A stretch of 64,000 bases of DNA from Opitutales bacterium (lineage in GTDB: Bacteria > Verrucomicrobiota > Verrucomicrobiia > Opitutales > UBA953): contig JAFSAO010000010.1 in NCBI GenBank assembly GCA_017440935.1, forward strand, positions 62,001 through 126,000, read 5' to 3'. The notes beneath the pieces were generated by a model. It had not been told where the DNA came from. It did no database searches and worked only from the letters and a program-made list of their open reading frames with translations. Both the position numbers and the translations under genes were made by a program. Positions 42,031-51,161 of the stretch are shown here, piece by piece (position 1 is the stretch's first letter; each line of letters begins with the position of its first letter).

Positions 42031-43792
42031 ACGCATGCGCGAAAAGAAGTTCGCGAAGCGGATTTTCCCGGGAAACGGCTCCGAGCAACGTTTCCCTGTT
42101 AAATAAAAGCCGGAGGCGAGAATTTTCGCCGGATTCCCGAAAACGCGTAAGCGCCGTGTATAACAGTTGCCTCGAGAAAAATTCCGCATGCGCGCCCTCC
42201 GGCGGGAACACGATGCAGAGGCGCGAAAACTCGGATCCCTGAGCCTTGTGAATACTCATCGCGTAGGCGGTTTCGTGTTCAGGCAAAAGCGCGGCGGGAA
42301 CACGCCGAACCGTTCCGTCGTCTCCGCGAAAATGGGCGATAAGCGTTCCCGCGCCATCGCGCAAAATAATTCCGACATCGCCGTTAAAAAGGCGTTCCTG
42401 CGGCGCGTTACGCGTGACGAGAATCGGCTGCCCGTGAAAATGTTCCTGTGCCGCACTTCCCGGCGGAGCAAACAATTTCCGTGCGCGGGCGTTCAGTGCC
42501 TCGGCGCCGAATTTTCCCCGCCGCAACGGAGTCAATACGCGGGCGGAATCCAGTAACGCGAGCATTTCTTCCGGCTCGGCATCGGCGGGAACATTTTGAA
42601 GTTTTTCGGGAAAAATTTCGGAAAGAGCTTCGTCGAGTTTTTCCGGAGAAATCTCTCCGGAGTCAAAACGAAAAACAGCGCGTTCCCGCGCGGAAAAATT
42701 CGGCTTGTCCAACACAGAAGCAACGGCAGAGACATCGCCGCAAACGACCGCGCGAGCCATGCGCCCGAGCACACCGCCAGCATCGAAACGACGGCTCTCC
42801 GTGAGCTCGACCCGCGCACACGCGAGTTTTTCCTCCGAGCATATTGCCCCGAAAACGCGTCCGGCGCCGACCGAATCGAGCTGGTTTTTGTCGCCGAGCA
42901 AAACGAGTCGCGTTCCCGCACGAAGCGAGGATAAAAGGCGAAACATCAGCGCCTGATCAATCATGGAGGATTCGTCCGCAATGACATAATCGGCGGCAAT
43001 TGCAGAAATACCCGGCGACGCGAGCGGCGAAGCTCTGATGCCGAGAACGCGGTGTAACGTCACGGGCTCCGGCGACTCGGCTTTTCTCAAAGCGTCCTGC
43101 GGGAACGCGGCAAGGACCTGTCCGGAGCGGCAAATTTCGCGCACTTGCGACTGCACGGATTCCTTCATGCGGGCGGCGGCTTTCCCCGTCGGCGCGGCGA
43201 GCACGACTTTCGCCTCGGGATTTTCCGCGAAAAGGCAAATCAGCGCACGAAGAAGAAGCGTCGTCTTTCCCGTTCCGGGACCGCCGGAAATAATCGTCAT
43301 TGAGCGCGAAACCACGGACCGCACAGCGGCTTTTTGCTCCGTGTTCAGCGGGAACGGCGACTCGGAAGCAATGATTTTTTCCGAAATTTCCGAAACGGGA
43401 GCAACCGTGTTCGCACGCGCGCGTTCGAGAAGAATTTCCGCCGTTCGCACTTCCTGTTTGTAATGACGGAAAAAATACAATGCCGAATTTTCCGTGTCCA
43501 AAACAAGCGGTGTGATTTTTCCCGACGAAAAAGTTTGCGGCGTTCCCGCGATAGCGTCCGTAGGAGAGGCGGTTGCGATTTTTTTCAGAAAATCAAAAGT
43601 TTCCGCATCCGTAATTTTCAAATGCGTCCCGCGGTTTTCGGTCGTTATCGCGGCAAGAGCGGCGACGGTTTCCGCAAGTCTTTGCGCATCCGAAGCCGGA
43701 GCTCCCAAGCGTTGCGCAAGCGAAAACACTTCGCCGGACAGCCAATCGGCGGCGGTGAATTTTGCAAAATCGCGACTCGGGGCAACACTCAT
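42029..43792 (-). CDS. recD: Exodeoxyribonuclease V alpha subunit / RecD-type helicase
   Basis: A 5'-3' superfamily 1B helicase, normally the motor of RecBCD that processes double-strand ends. The 587 residues match RecD (~600) rather than RecD2 (~750). Walker A is IISGGPGTGKTTLLLRAL near residue 168, followed by VVLAAPTGKAAARMKESV near 197. Motif II is VIADESSMID near 270. RLVLLGDKNQLDSVGAGRVF near 293 and AYAMSIHKAQGSEFSRLCIV near 520 are also present. RecB and RecC are not nearby. The ATG at 43792 is chosen over a TTG nine bases upstream. Confidence 0.9.
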   Translation of the reverse strand: MSVAPSRDFAKFTAADWLSGEVFSLAQRLGAPASDAQRLAETVAALAAITTENRGTHLKITDAETFDFLKKIATASPTDAIAGTPQTFSSGKITPLVLDTENSALYFFRHYKQEVRTAEILLERARANTVAPVSEISEKIIASESPFPLNTEQKAAVRSVVSRSMTIISGGPGTGKTTLLLRALICLFAENPEAKVVLAAPTGKAAARMKESVQSQVREICRSGQVLAAFPQDALRKAESPEPVTLHRVLGIRASPLASPGISAIAADYVIADESSMIDQALMFRLLSSLRAGTRLVLLGDKNQLDSVGAGRVFGAICSEEKLACARVELTESRRFDAGGVLGRMARAVVCGDVSAVASVLDKPNFSARERAVFRFDSGEISPEKLDEALSEIFPEKLQNVPADAEPEEMLALLDSARVLTPLRRGKFGAEALNARARKLFAPPGSAAQEHFHGQPILVTRNAPQERLFNGDVGIILRDGAGTLIAHFRGDDGTVRRVPAALLPEHETAYAMSIHKAQGSEFSRLCIVFPPEGAHAEFFSRQLLYTALTRFRESGENSRLRLLFNRETLLGAVSRENPLRELLFAHA

Positions 43793-43810
43793 TTTCAACA
43801 AATCAAAAAA

Positions 43811-43832
43811 AATCCCGCGAACTTGCGGGTTT
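43811..43832 (-). terminator. Terminator after tRNA-Gln
   Basis: On the minus strand CCCGC-AAGTTC-GCGGG is followed by eight T. It ends the tRNA-Gln transcript before recD. Confidence 0.85.
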
Positions 43833-43845
43833 CAAAAAAAAAAAG

Positions 43846-43919
43846 TGGTTGTCCCATCAGGACTCGAACCTGAACAAAGTGAACCAAAATCACTTGTGCT
43901 GCCATTACACCATGGGACA
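43846..43919 (-). tRNA. tRNA-Gln (anticodon TTG)
   Basis: The acceptor TGTCCCA pairs with TGGGACA, with discriminator A and CCA encoded at 43846-43848. The anticodon stem-loop AGTGA-TTTTGGT-TCACT gives anticodon TTG. The T-arm is TCAGGTTCGAGTCCTGA. It reads CAA (and CAG) codons. Confidence 0.96.
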
Positions 43920-43931
43920 AAGGAGTCTTCA

Positions 43932-43960
43932 AAAACACCGTTTTTACTCCGCGATGTCAA
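43932..43960 (-). promoter_or_regulatory. Likely promoter of tRNA-Gln
   Basis: On the minus strand TTGACA (43955-43960) lies 17 bases before TGTTTT (43932-43937), with the tRNA 5' end about 12 bases further on. The -35 box is perfect and the -10 weak. Confidence 0.42.
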
Positions 43961-44058
43961 TCTTTTATACATTGAGAATGGGAAAGCGGAAGTTCGGAGA
44001 AATTGAAGTGCGGGAGAGGTTTTCGGGGATTATCTCGGTGCAGACAACGGCGGAGCAC

Positions 44059-44072
44059 TAAATTTCAATTTG
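44059..44072 (+). promoter_or_regulatory. TAAATTTCAATTTG element upstream of the coiled-coil gene
   Basis: Exact copy on the plus strand, 51 bp before the ATG at 44124. The flanking GCAC in front matches the GC(G/A)C seen before the other copies. Confidence 0.5.
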
Positions 44073-44123
44073 ACCGCGCCACGGATTTGTTCATCATTAG
44101 TCGCTTCAATTTTTTTCTAATCC

Positions 44124-44867
44124 ATGAAGAAAGCATCTATCGTATTATTTGTTCTCGCCGCAGTTTTCGCGGGAACGTCCGCCTATCTTTTCCTCCAAAA
44201 CGGTGACCTCCAAAAGGAAAACGCAAATTTGCAGGAAATTGATGCCCAGCGCAAAGCGAACGACGAAACCTTCGATCTCCGCGCCAAAAACAAAGTCGCC
44301 GAGGAAGAACTCGCCATCGCCCGCCAAAAAAATCGTGACCTTGAAAAGCAGCTCGCCGCAACGGAAGAACGCGCGCTGAATCAGCAAAAGGCGATCGAAG
44401 CCGCCGAAAAGAAGAGCGCCGATCAGCAAAAGGAAATCGAAGAAAAGGATGCCGCCGCGAAAATCGCGCAGGAATCTGCCGAAAAGGACAAAGCGACCAT
44501 TGCCGAGCTCGAAAAGCAACTCGCCGAAGAACGTAAGCGCTCCGAAGAACTCAACGGCGAAGTCGCCACGCTCCGTAGCGCCGAAGACCGCAAAGAAATC
44601 GAAGCGAAACTCGCTGAAAAAGATCAGCAGATTTCCGAACTTTCCGCCGAACGCACGGCACTCGACGAAGAACTCGCCACCCGCAAGCTCGAAATCGCAG
44701 ATTTGCAACAGCGTATCAAAGCGCAAGCCGCAACGGCAAACGATCGCACGGCAGCCGCCGATTCCCGCGTTGATGAAGTCAGCGCCGAGCTCGAAGAGGC
44801 GAAGAAGCGCATCGAAACGCTGGAAAACCAAAACCGTAACCTGCGCCGCCGACTCTCCAACTACTAA
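44124..44867 (+). CDS. Membrane-anchored coiled-coil protein
   Basis: I do not recognise a specific family. The 247-residue protein has one N-terminal membrane or signal segment (MKKASIVLFVLAAVFAGTSA). Residues about 28-245 are almost uninterrupted heptad-repeat coiled coil rich in Glu, Lys, Ala and Gln (KNRDLEKQLAATEERA, AELEKQLAEERKRSEEL). A short basic end (NLRRRLSNY) closes it. It could be a periplasmic or inner-membrane spacer, or an envelope structural protein. The gene stands alone between tRNA-Gln and glgB and is followed by two octamer-pair terminators. Confidence 0.8.
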   Translation: MKKASIVLFVLAAVFAGTSAYLFLQNGDLQKENANLQEIDAQRKANDETFDLRAKNKVAEEELAIARQKNRDLEKQLAATEERALNQQKAIEAAEKKSADQQKEIEEKDAAAKIAQESAEKDKATIAELEKQLAEERKRSEELNGEVATLRSAEDRKEIEAKLAEKDQQISELSAERTALDEELATRKLEIADLQQRIKAQAATANDRTAAADSRVDEVSAELEEAKKRIETLENQNRNLRRRLSNY

Positions 44868-44920
44868 GAGCCGAAAAATTTAAGCGAAGACTCGGAAAGC
44901 AATTTTTTCTGAGTCTTCTA

Positions 44921-44965
44921 AAAACAACCGTTCCCGTGAAAATATCACGGGAACGGTTGTTTTTT
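44921..44965 (+). terminator. Octamer-pair terminator after the coiled-coil gene
   Basis: AAAACAACCGTTCCCGTGA and TCACGGGAACGGTTGTTTT form a perfect 19-bp stem. A second, non-octamer hairpin (GAAGACTC/GAGTCTTC, 44886-44918) lies immediately upstream. Confidence 0.9.
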
Positions 44966-45220
44966 AGCACAAAGCATAAAGCATCGGGCATTAGGCAAAT
45001 ACAGAAACTAAAAAAGTCTTCTCCTATTTTTGAGAAATGGAGGAGCGCGGACTCTTGCGCAGGAAAACGAAAACTCTCACAGCGCCGCAAAGACACCGGT
45101 TTTTTGCTTTTGTTCCTTTTAGTTAAAACCTTTGTGTTAAAAAAAAACGTGTTTCGGCACATTCCGTGGTTTTCAAAAACTTTGCGCACCAAGGAAGCGG
45201 TCGAAGTCCTCTTCTCCCAT

Positions 45221-45260
45221 AAAAAACCGTTCCCGTGAGGTTTCACGGGAACGGTTTTTT
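45221..45260. terminator. Octamer-pair terminator next to glgB
   Basis: AAAAAACCGTTCCCGTGA and TCACGGGAACGGTTTTTT form a perfect 18-bp stem with a four-base loop, just after the glgB stop. The ~255 bp between the two octamer terminators (44966-45220) contain repeat words (AAAGCATAAAGCATCGGGCA, GCGCCGCAAAGACACCG) and no gene. Confidence 0.92.
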
Positions 45261-45275
45261 GTGCTGTTGCGGAGG

Positions 45276-47483
45276 TTATTTTTTCTTTTGTTGGAAAATA
45301 ACGCAGGCAAGCGGCGGCAGGTTGATTTCGATGGAATAGGGACGCCCGTTCCACTCTTTCTTTTCGGCTTTGACGCCGCCGAAATTGCCCTCGCCCGTTC
45401 CGCCGTAACATTCCGCATCGGAATTGAAGACTTCCGCCCAGAAACCGTCTGCGGGAACGCCGATGCGGTAGGTGCGTTGAACCGGCGTAAAGTTGCAGGC
45501 GACAACCCAAGTCGTTTTAGCGTCCAAACTTTTGCGCAGGTAGGTAAGCACGGAATTTTCGCCGTCGTTGGCGTTAATCCATTCGAACCCGCGATAATCC
45601 TGATCGAGCGCGGCGATGGTCGGCTCGGCAACGTAGAGTTTGTTCAAGTCGCGAACGGCGCGGCGAACGCCTTCGTGGTCGATATATTTGAGCAAATGCC
45701 AATCGAGCGAGGCGTCGTATTTCCACTCGTGGGATTGTCCGAATTCTCCGCCCATGAAAAGAGTTTTCTTGCCCGGCCAAGTCCACATATAGCCGAAGAG
45801 CGCGCGCAAATTGGCGGCTTTTGCCGTCATGTCGGACTGCGGCATCTTGTTGATTAGCGAGGCTTTTCCGTGAACGACTTCGTCATGAGAAAGCGCGAGC
45901 ATGAACTTTTCGGAATACTGATAGAGCATCGCGAAAGTCAGCTTGTTGTGGTTATACTTTCGGTTGATCGGGTCTTCCTTCATGTAGGCGAGCGTGTCGT
46001 GCATCCAGCCCATTGCCCACTTGAAGTCGAAGCCGAGTCCGTAATCCTTGGTCGGGCGTGTAACGCCGGCGAATGAGGTGGATTCTTCCGCAATCGTAAT
46101 CGCGCCCGGATGGTATTGGTGGACGAGATTGTTTGTCGTGCGGAGAAAATCGATGGCTTCGAGATTTTCCTTTCCGCCGAAGCGGTTCGGAATCCATTCG
46201 CCGTCCTTGCGGGAATAATCGAGGTAAAGCATTGCGGCAACAGCGTCGACGCGCAAACCGTCCACGTGAAAACGATCGAGCCACGAAAGCGCGCTCCCGA
46301 TGAGGAAACCGCGGACTTCGCAACGCCCGTAGTTGAAGACGAGCGTTCCCCAGTCGGGCTGAGCGCCTTGGCGCGGGTCGGCGTGTTCGTAAAGGTGGGT
46401 TCCGTCGTAGCCGGCGAGCGCGAACGCGTCGCGCGGGAAGTGCGCGGGAACCCAGTCTATGATCACGCCGATTCCGTTTTGGTGGAGTTTGTCCACCATT
46501 GCCATGAAATCTTCCGGCGTGCCGTAGCGATGCGTCGGTGCATAAAATCCGGTAACCTGATAGCCCCATGACGGAGGGAACGGATATTCGGTCGGCGGAA
46601 GCATTTCCACGTGCGTGAAACCCATTTCCTTGCAGTAAGCGGAGAGTTGGTCGCCGAGTTCGCGGTAGTTCAGCGGGCGGTCGCCGTCCTCGGGAACGCT
46701 GCGCCACGAGCCGAGATGAACTTCGTAAACGGAAATCGGTTTTTCCTGCCAATTGGCGGCGTCGCGCGCTTTCAGCCACTTGGAGTCTTTCCACTTGTAG
46801 CCGGAAATGTCGGCGACGATGGATGCGTTGTTCGGCGGCGGCTCAAAAGAAATCGCGTAGGGGTCGATCTTGCAATACGGCGTAGGATCCTGCTGGTTGA
46901 GAATTTCGAATTTATACTTCGTTCCCGCGCGAACGCCCGGAATGAAAATTTCCCAAATGCCGGACGCGCCGAGCATTCGCATCGGGTGATAGCGGCCGTC
47001 CCAACCATTGAAGTCGCCGACAACGGAAACGCGGCGCGCGGACGGCGCCCAAACGGCGAACGACGTGCCCTTGACCCCGCCGAGCTCGCGCACGTGCGAG
47101 CCGAGTTTCATGTAAACGCGGTGGTCGTTCCCTTGGTTAATCAGGTAAAGATCGTCTTCGGAAATTGTCGGCCAGAAAGAATACGGGTCGTAAATTTCGC
47201 GAATTTCTCCGGTGTAGCTTTCGATGGCGAGGCGGTAGGCAAAAACTTCTTTTGTGCGCGGCAACCAAAGTTCGAAAAAACCGTCCTCGGTCAGGCGCGG
47301 CATTTCCGTTCGTTTTTTGGTTTTAACGTTGACGAGTTCCACGCTCTTAGCGTCGCGCAAATACGCGCGAACAACGATGCCTGTTTTGTCCCCGATCATC
47401 GCTTGGTGCATGCCGAGAAAATCATGCGGATGGGATTGGACGACGTTCGTGAACGATTGCAGTTCGGCTTCGGAGATAATCAT
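45276..47483 (-). CDS. glgB: 1,4-alpha-glucan branching enzyme
   Basis: It introduces alpha-1,6 branches into glycogen, so the cell stores glycogen. The 735-residue GH13 protein has two N-terminal beta domains (about residues 20-110 and 115-220; CBM48 block TSFAVWAPSARRVSVVGDFN near 142). The catalytic barrel follows. The catalytic residues are Asp in DGLRVDAVAAMLYLDYSR near 405, Glu in ITIAEESTSF near 458, and the transition-state Asp in LALSHDEVVHGK near 525. It is full length. No other glg gene is adjacent. The start MIISEAELQSF is the only plausible one. Confidence 0.96.
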   Translation of the reverse strand: MIISEAELQSFTNVVQSHPHDFLGMHQAMIGDKTGIVVRAYLRDAKSVELVNVKTKKRTEMPRLTEDGFFELWLPRTKEVFAYRLAIESYTGEIREIYDPYSFWPTISEDDLYLINQGNDHRVYMKLGSHVRELGGVKGTSFAVWAPSARRVSVVGDFNGWDGRYHPMRMLGASGIWEIFIPGVRAGTKYKFEILNQQDPTPYCKIDPYAISFEPPPNNASIVADISGYKWKDSKWLKARDAANWQEKPISVYEVHLGSWRSVPEDGDRPLNYRELGDQLSAYCKEMGFTHVEMLPPTEYPFPPSWGYQVTGFYAPTHRYGTPEDFMAMVDKLHQNGIGVIIDWVPAHFPRDAFALAGYDGTHLYEHADPRQGAQPDWGTLVFNYGRCEVRGFLIGSALSWLDRFHVDGLRVDAVAAMLYLDYSRKDGEWIPNRFGGKENLEAIDFLRTTNNLVHQYHPGAITIAEESTSFAGVTRPTKDYGLGFDFKWAMGWMHDTLAYMKEDPINRKYNHNKLTFAMLYQYSEKFMLALSHDEVVHGKASLINKMPQSDMTAKAANLRALFGYMWTWPGKKTLFMGGEFGQSHEWKYDASLDWHLLKYIDHEGVRRAVRDLNKLYVAEPTIAALDQDYRGFEWINANDGENSVLTYLRKSLDAKTTWVVACNFTPVQRTYRIGVPADGFWAEVFNSDAECYGGTGEGNFGGVKAEKKEWNGRPYSIEINLPPLACVIFQQKKK

Positions 47484-47667
47484 AATTTTAGGGTATGAAA
47501 TCTGAATAGAATTTAAGTTTGGTCTTTGGAAGTCGACTCACAATGGCGTGGTCAACGCTGAAATTCTGATGCCCCGTGCGTTCCCGCGCAAGCAAATAAA
47601 CGGGTTTGACCGCTCCGGAAAAAATAAATTCGCGTTCCCGCGGGTGTGTAAATATTTTCCCGAAATC

Positions 47668-48318
47668 ATGAAAATTTCGCTGAAAGATTTTCGCCACATC
47701 GTGTGGGATTGGAACGGAACTTTGCTCGATGATTTGTGGCTGTGCATGGCGTCTTTAGACCGGCTTTTGGCGCGTGTCGGCAAGCCGAATATCGATATTG
47801 CAACGTATCAGCGTATTTTCAGTTTTCCCGTAATCGACGTTTATCGCGACTTGGGTTTCGACACTTCACAAACCGCCTTTGAAGCGATGAGCCGCGAATA
47901 CATGGATTACTACGAAGCCCGCCGCCTCGAATGCACTTTGCAAAAAGGCGCACGTCGCTTCATCCACACCGTTCACGCGCAGGGCATCACGCAATCCGTG
48001 CTCTCCGCTTACCGCCACGATTATTTGACTTCGATCATCGCGGACCACGATTTGGAAAAATATTTTGTCCATCTCAGCGGAAGCGACGACATTTACGCCA
48101 TCGACAAATCCTACCGCGCGCCCGGGCATTTGAAAAAACTCGGAATCCCCGCCGAGTTTGTGCTCTATATCGGCGATACGCTTCACGATGTGGAAACGGC
48201 GCGCGCGATGGGTGTGCAGTGCGTGCTCATCGATCAGGGCGAGCGCGCACACCAATCGCGGGAACGGCTTCTCGCCTCCGGCGTTCCCGTCATTCGCGAT
48301 TACGCGGAACTGCTCTAA
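47668..48318 (+). CDS. HAD-family hydrolase with variant motif I (DWNGT)
   Basis: A 216-residue HAD subfamily IA phosphatase of unknown substrate. Motif I is VWDWNGTLLDDLWL near residue 12, where the usual DxDGT is replaced by DWNGT, as in some phosphoglycolate-phosphatase-like proteins. Motif II is SVLSAYRHDYL near 111. Motif IV is LYIGDTLHDVETARAMGV near 166. A helical cap lies at about residues 20-85. The ATG at 47668 is preferred; upstream in-frame codons look non-coding. It is divergent from glgB. No partner gene suggests a pathway. Confidence 0.82.
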   Translation: MKISLKDFRHIVWDWNGTLLDDLWLCMASLDRLLARVGKPNIDIATYQRIFSFPVIDVYRDLGFDTSQTAFEAMSREYMDYYEARRLECTLQKGARRFIHTVHAQGITQSVLSAYRHDYLTSIIADHDLEKYFVHLSGSDDIYAIDKSYRAPGHLKKLGIPAEFVLYIGDTLHDVETARAMGVQCVLIDQGERAHQSRERLLASGVPVIRDYAELL

Positions 48319-48404
48319 GCCAATCGCTTCTTAAAACACGCGCTACGGAGAAAACGTTTCGCGGGAACGCAGAAAACCCTCCCTGCGCCGCAAAAACACC
48401 GTTT

Positions 48405-50024
48405 TTATTTCCGGAACTTTTTCAGCACCAAACCGAGAATTTCGTCACATTCCGGATAACGGAAAAGTTTCAGAAACACAAAATAAACGCCGACTGCCGC
48501 GGGAACGACAACGACCAGCGCCGCAAAAATTCCTGCGTTTGTCCCGAAAAGATTTCCGCCCTCAAAAATTTTCTCAAAAACGCCCCACCACACAACCAGC
48601 GTAAACGCGCCCATCAGCGCCGACGCAACCAGCGTTTTGAAAAAAGCTCCGCAAACGGGTTCGACGCAAAAAGCGCGTTCCCGTCGCCGTAAAATCACAT
48701 AAAGCGCCACGCACTGCACCGCCGCCGAAACCAAATTCGCCGCCGCAAGCCCGACCGCGCCGAAAAACCAACCTAACGACGGAGCAAGCACGCAGTTCAG
48801 ACCGAAAGCGACGCCCGCCATTTTCGTCTGCGTTTTCGTGTCCTTGAGCGAATTGAGCGCACGCCCGACCAAACCGCTCACCGCGTAAAACGGAACCGCG
48901 AGAGCAAACACACAAAGCACGGGAACCGTCGCCGCCGTATCCGCCGCCGTAAAGTTTCCGTGCTCGAAAAACAGCGTCACCAGCGGGAACGAAAGCACAA
49001 TAATCCCGACGGTCGCGGGAACGTTAATCGCGTAAATCAGCCTCATTCCGTGCGCGAACGTGGCGCCGAGTTCCCGCGAATTTCCGTCCGCCGCGTGTTT
49101 TGCAAGCAACGGGAACACGACCGTCGTCACCGTTACGGTAAAAATCCCGACGGGAATTTCCACGATGCGGTTTGCGTAGTAGTAAACCGAAAGCGCCTGT
49201 TCCTCGAGGGCGAACGCAAGAAACCGAGTGAAAAAAATGTTAATCTGATTGATTCCCGCGCCGACGACCGCAGGCAAAAACATTGCCTTCAAATCCGCCC
49301 AAGCCTCCGTGCGTTCGCGATTCGGGCGAAAACGCCAGCCTTCCCGCCACAGAGCAATCGCGGGAACGCCAAGTTGCAACGCACCGCCGAGCAACGCTCC
49401 GGAGCAAAGCCAAACCACACGTTCCGTCGGCGTTTCTCCAAACCAATAACCCAGCACGCCGAGCGAAAAAATCATCGCCAAATTCAGCCAAATCGCACTC
49501 AGCGCCGTCACGGTAAATTTTCCGAGCATATTCAGCCCGGCTGTAAAAACGGCGGCGATACAAATCATCGGCATATACGGCATACAAAGCGCCGTCAGCC
49601 ACGCCGCAAGCCGGTGGCGCGTAATATCGCCGTCTGCCCCGACAAATTCCGCGCCTGCGCGCAACCACGCTTCCGGAGCAAGCGCAATCGCCACGGCAAC
49701 AATGCAAAAACTTACCGTTATCAGCAACATCCACGGCGCAACGCGGCAAACAACGAGATTGAAAAAAGAAAATGCCCGCGCGTTCCCGCCGTTTTTTCTC
49801 TCCTGCGTCATCACCGGCATGAGCGCGGAAGTCAGCGCGCCCTCGCCCAGCAATCGGCGAAAAAGATTCGGTATTTGGAATGCGATAATAAACGCCGCCG
49901 CAAAACTTCCCGTTCCGAAAAATCCGGCAATCAGCTGGTCGCGCACAAGTCCGAGCAGGCGCGAGCCCGACGTTCCCGCCGCCGTCACCAACATCGAAAG
50001 ATAAGACGAAGCGCCGTTTTTCAT
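48405..50024 (-). CDS. murJ: Lipid II flippase MurJ
   Basis: It flips lipid-linked peptidoglycan precursor across the inner membrane. The 539-residue MOP-superfamily protein has about 14 membrane segments. The N-terminus has SRLLGLVRDQLIAGFFGTGS near residues 20-39 and FQIPNLFRRLLGEGALTSAL near 48, both characteristic of MurJ/MviN. VYYYANRIVEIPVGIFTVTV near 278 is the third hallmark. Its start lies two bases after the end of the amidase gene, so amidase and murJ form a cell-wall operon. Confidence 0.96.
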   Translation of the reverse strand: MKNGASSYLSMLVTAAGTSGSRLLGLVRDQLIAGFFGTGSFAAAFIIAFQIPNLFRRLLGEGALTSALMPVMTQERKNGGNARAFSFFNLVVCRVAPWMLLITVSFCIVAVAIALAPEAWLRAGAEFVGADGDITRHRLAAWLTALCMPYMPMICIAAVFTAGLNMLGKFTVTALSAIWLNLAMIFSLGVLGYWFGETPTERVVWLCSGALLGGALQLGVPAIALWREGWRFRPNRERTEAWADLKAMFLPAVVGAGINQINIFFTRFLAFALEEQALSVYYYANRIVEIPVGIFTVTVTTVVFPLLAKHAADGNSRELGATFAHGMRLIYAINVPATVGIIVLSFPLVTLFFEHGNFTAADTAATVPVLCVFALAVPFYAVSGLVGRALNSLKDTKTQTKMAGVAFGLNCVLAPSLGWFFGAVGLAAANLVSAAVQCVALYVILRRRERAFCVEPVCGAFFKTLVASALMGAFTLVVWWGVFEKIFEGGNLFGTNAGIFAALVVVVPAAVGVYFVFLKLFRYPECDEILGLVLKKFRK

Positions 50025-50026
50025 TA

Positions 50027-50986
50027 TTACTTCCGGCGCGGAGAAGGCGCTGTGCCGACGGAACGCACATACGCTTCAATGCCCGCGGCGATACCGGCGG
50101 CAATGCGTTCGCGCCCGTTTTTCGTCGAAACCAGCGCCGTGTCCGACGCATTGGTCAAAAAGCCGCATTCCACCAAAACGCCCGGGCATTTCAGTGTGCG
50201 CAAAACGGCAAAATTCGCGTATTTCACGCCGCGATCTTCAGCGTCGGTTTTCGCGATGAGCGCCGAGTGAACCTTGAACGCGAGCAACGTGTTGAGCGGA
50301 TCGCGTGCGTTCCCGTCGTCTGCGGCACTTTTCGCCGATCCGCCCGGATCGCCCGTCGAAGCCTCGCCCACGGGCGTCAACGCAAACGTTTCGATCCCGC
50401 GAGCCGAAGACGAAGACGCGGAATTGAGATGAATACTGACAAACAAATCCGCCCTCCAACGATTTGCACGCGCCGGGCGCTCCTGAAGCTCGAGCGTGGA
50501 ATCTCCTTCGCGCGTGAGCAAAACCGTATAACCGCGCGCCTTCAAAATGCGAGCGACGCGCTTGGAAATATCCAGCACATAGTTTTTTTCAAACATTCCG
50601 CGCTTGTTCACCTTGCCCGGGTCGCGCCCGCCGTGCCCGGGATCAATTACGATACAACGCGGAGATTTCGTTTTCGGCGGAGCCACAATCGGCTCGATAC
50701 GCTTTTCCCAATCGCGCTTTTTGAGGAAAAATTTTCCGTGTTCGAAGCTCGGGGAATGCCCGAGATAGAGCCGGGAACCGTTCACCAAAACATAGCGCTT
50801 GCGATCCTGAATTTCCACGCGAGTCGGACCTTTTCGCCACGACCCGACGCCGCGTTCCCGCGATTCGTTCTTCCCGAAGCCTTTTTCGCGAATTTCCGTA
50901 TCGAAATTCACCACCTGCGCCATCGCCGCGGGAACGCCGAAAACGATCCCGCAAAGGAGTATGAGCACTGCCGAGAAAAAACGCAT
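50027..50986 (-). CDS. N-acetylmuramoyl-L-alanine amidase (Amidase_3)
   Basis: It cleaves the amide between MurNAc and L-alanine in peptidoglycan, probably during division or remodelling. The 319-residue protein has a signal peptide (MRFFSAVLILLCGIVFGVPA), an N-terminal ~100-residue part, and the zinc amidase domain. The domain shows VIDPGHGGRDPGKVNKRG near 113 (first His), a Glu in MFEKNYVLDIS, and His in ADLFVSIHLNSA near 185. The catalytic Glu is in GVLVECGFLTNASD near 274. It has no LysM or AMIN domain that I can see. murJ follows after two bases. Confidence 0.92.
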   Translation of the reverse strand: MRFFSAVLILLCGIVFGVPAAMAQVVNFDTEIREKGFGKNESRERGVGSWRKGPTRVEIQDRKRYVLVNGSRLYLGHSPSFEHGKFFLKKRDWEKRIEPIVAPPKTKSPRCIVIDPGHGGRDPGKVNKRGMFEKNYVLDISKRVARILKARGYTVLLTREGDSTLELQERPARANRWRADLFVSIHLNSASSSSARGIETFALTPVGEASTGDPGGSAKSAADDGNARDPLNTLLAFKVHSALIAKTDAEDRGVKYANFAVLRTLKCPGVLVECGFLTNASDTALVSTKNGRERIAAGIAAGIEAYVRSVGTAPSPRRK

Positions 50987-51115
50987 AGAAAATTTTCGGG
51001 CAGTATGCCCGTTTTTACGTTCCCGCGAAAGAAAAATAAAATCAGGTGGAGCGGAAGAATTTTCGGACGATTGCGTGCATTCGGTGAACGGCGACCGGAG
51101 ACAAAGTCGGCGCGC

Positions 51116-51129
51116 TAAATTTCAATTTG
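51116..51129 (+). promoter_or_regulatory. TAAATTTCAATTTG element upstream of hemB
   Basis: Exact copy, 32 bp before the hemB ATG, followed by a small GCCGC-ATCT-GCGGC hairpin (51129-51142). The 175-bp spacer between the divergent amidase and hemB genes holds nothing else that I can name. Confidence 0.5.
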
Positions 51130-51161
51130 CCGCATCTGCGGCACCGTTTTAGCATGGTCGC

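Noticed and set aside
45000-45215. Small gene between the coiled-coil gene and glgB
   Set aside because: Only short frames made of repeat words. No start with a recognisable protein.
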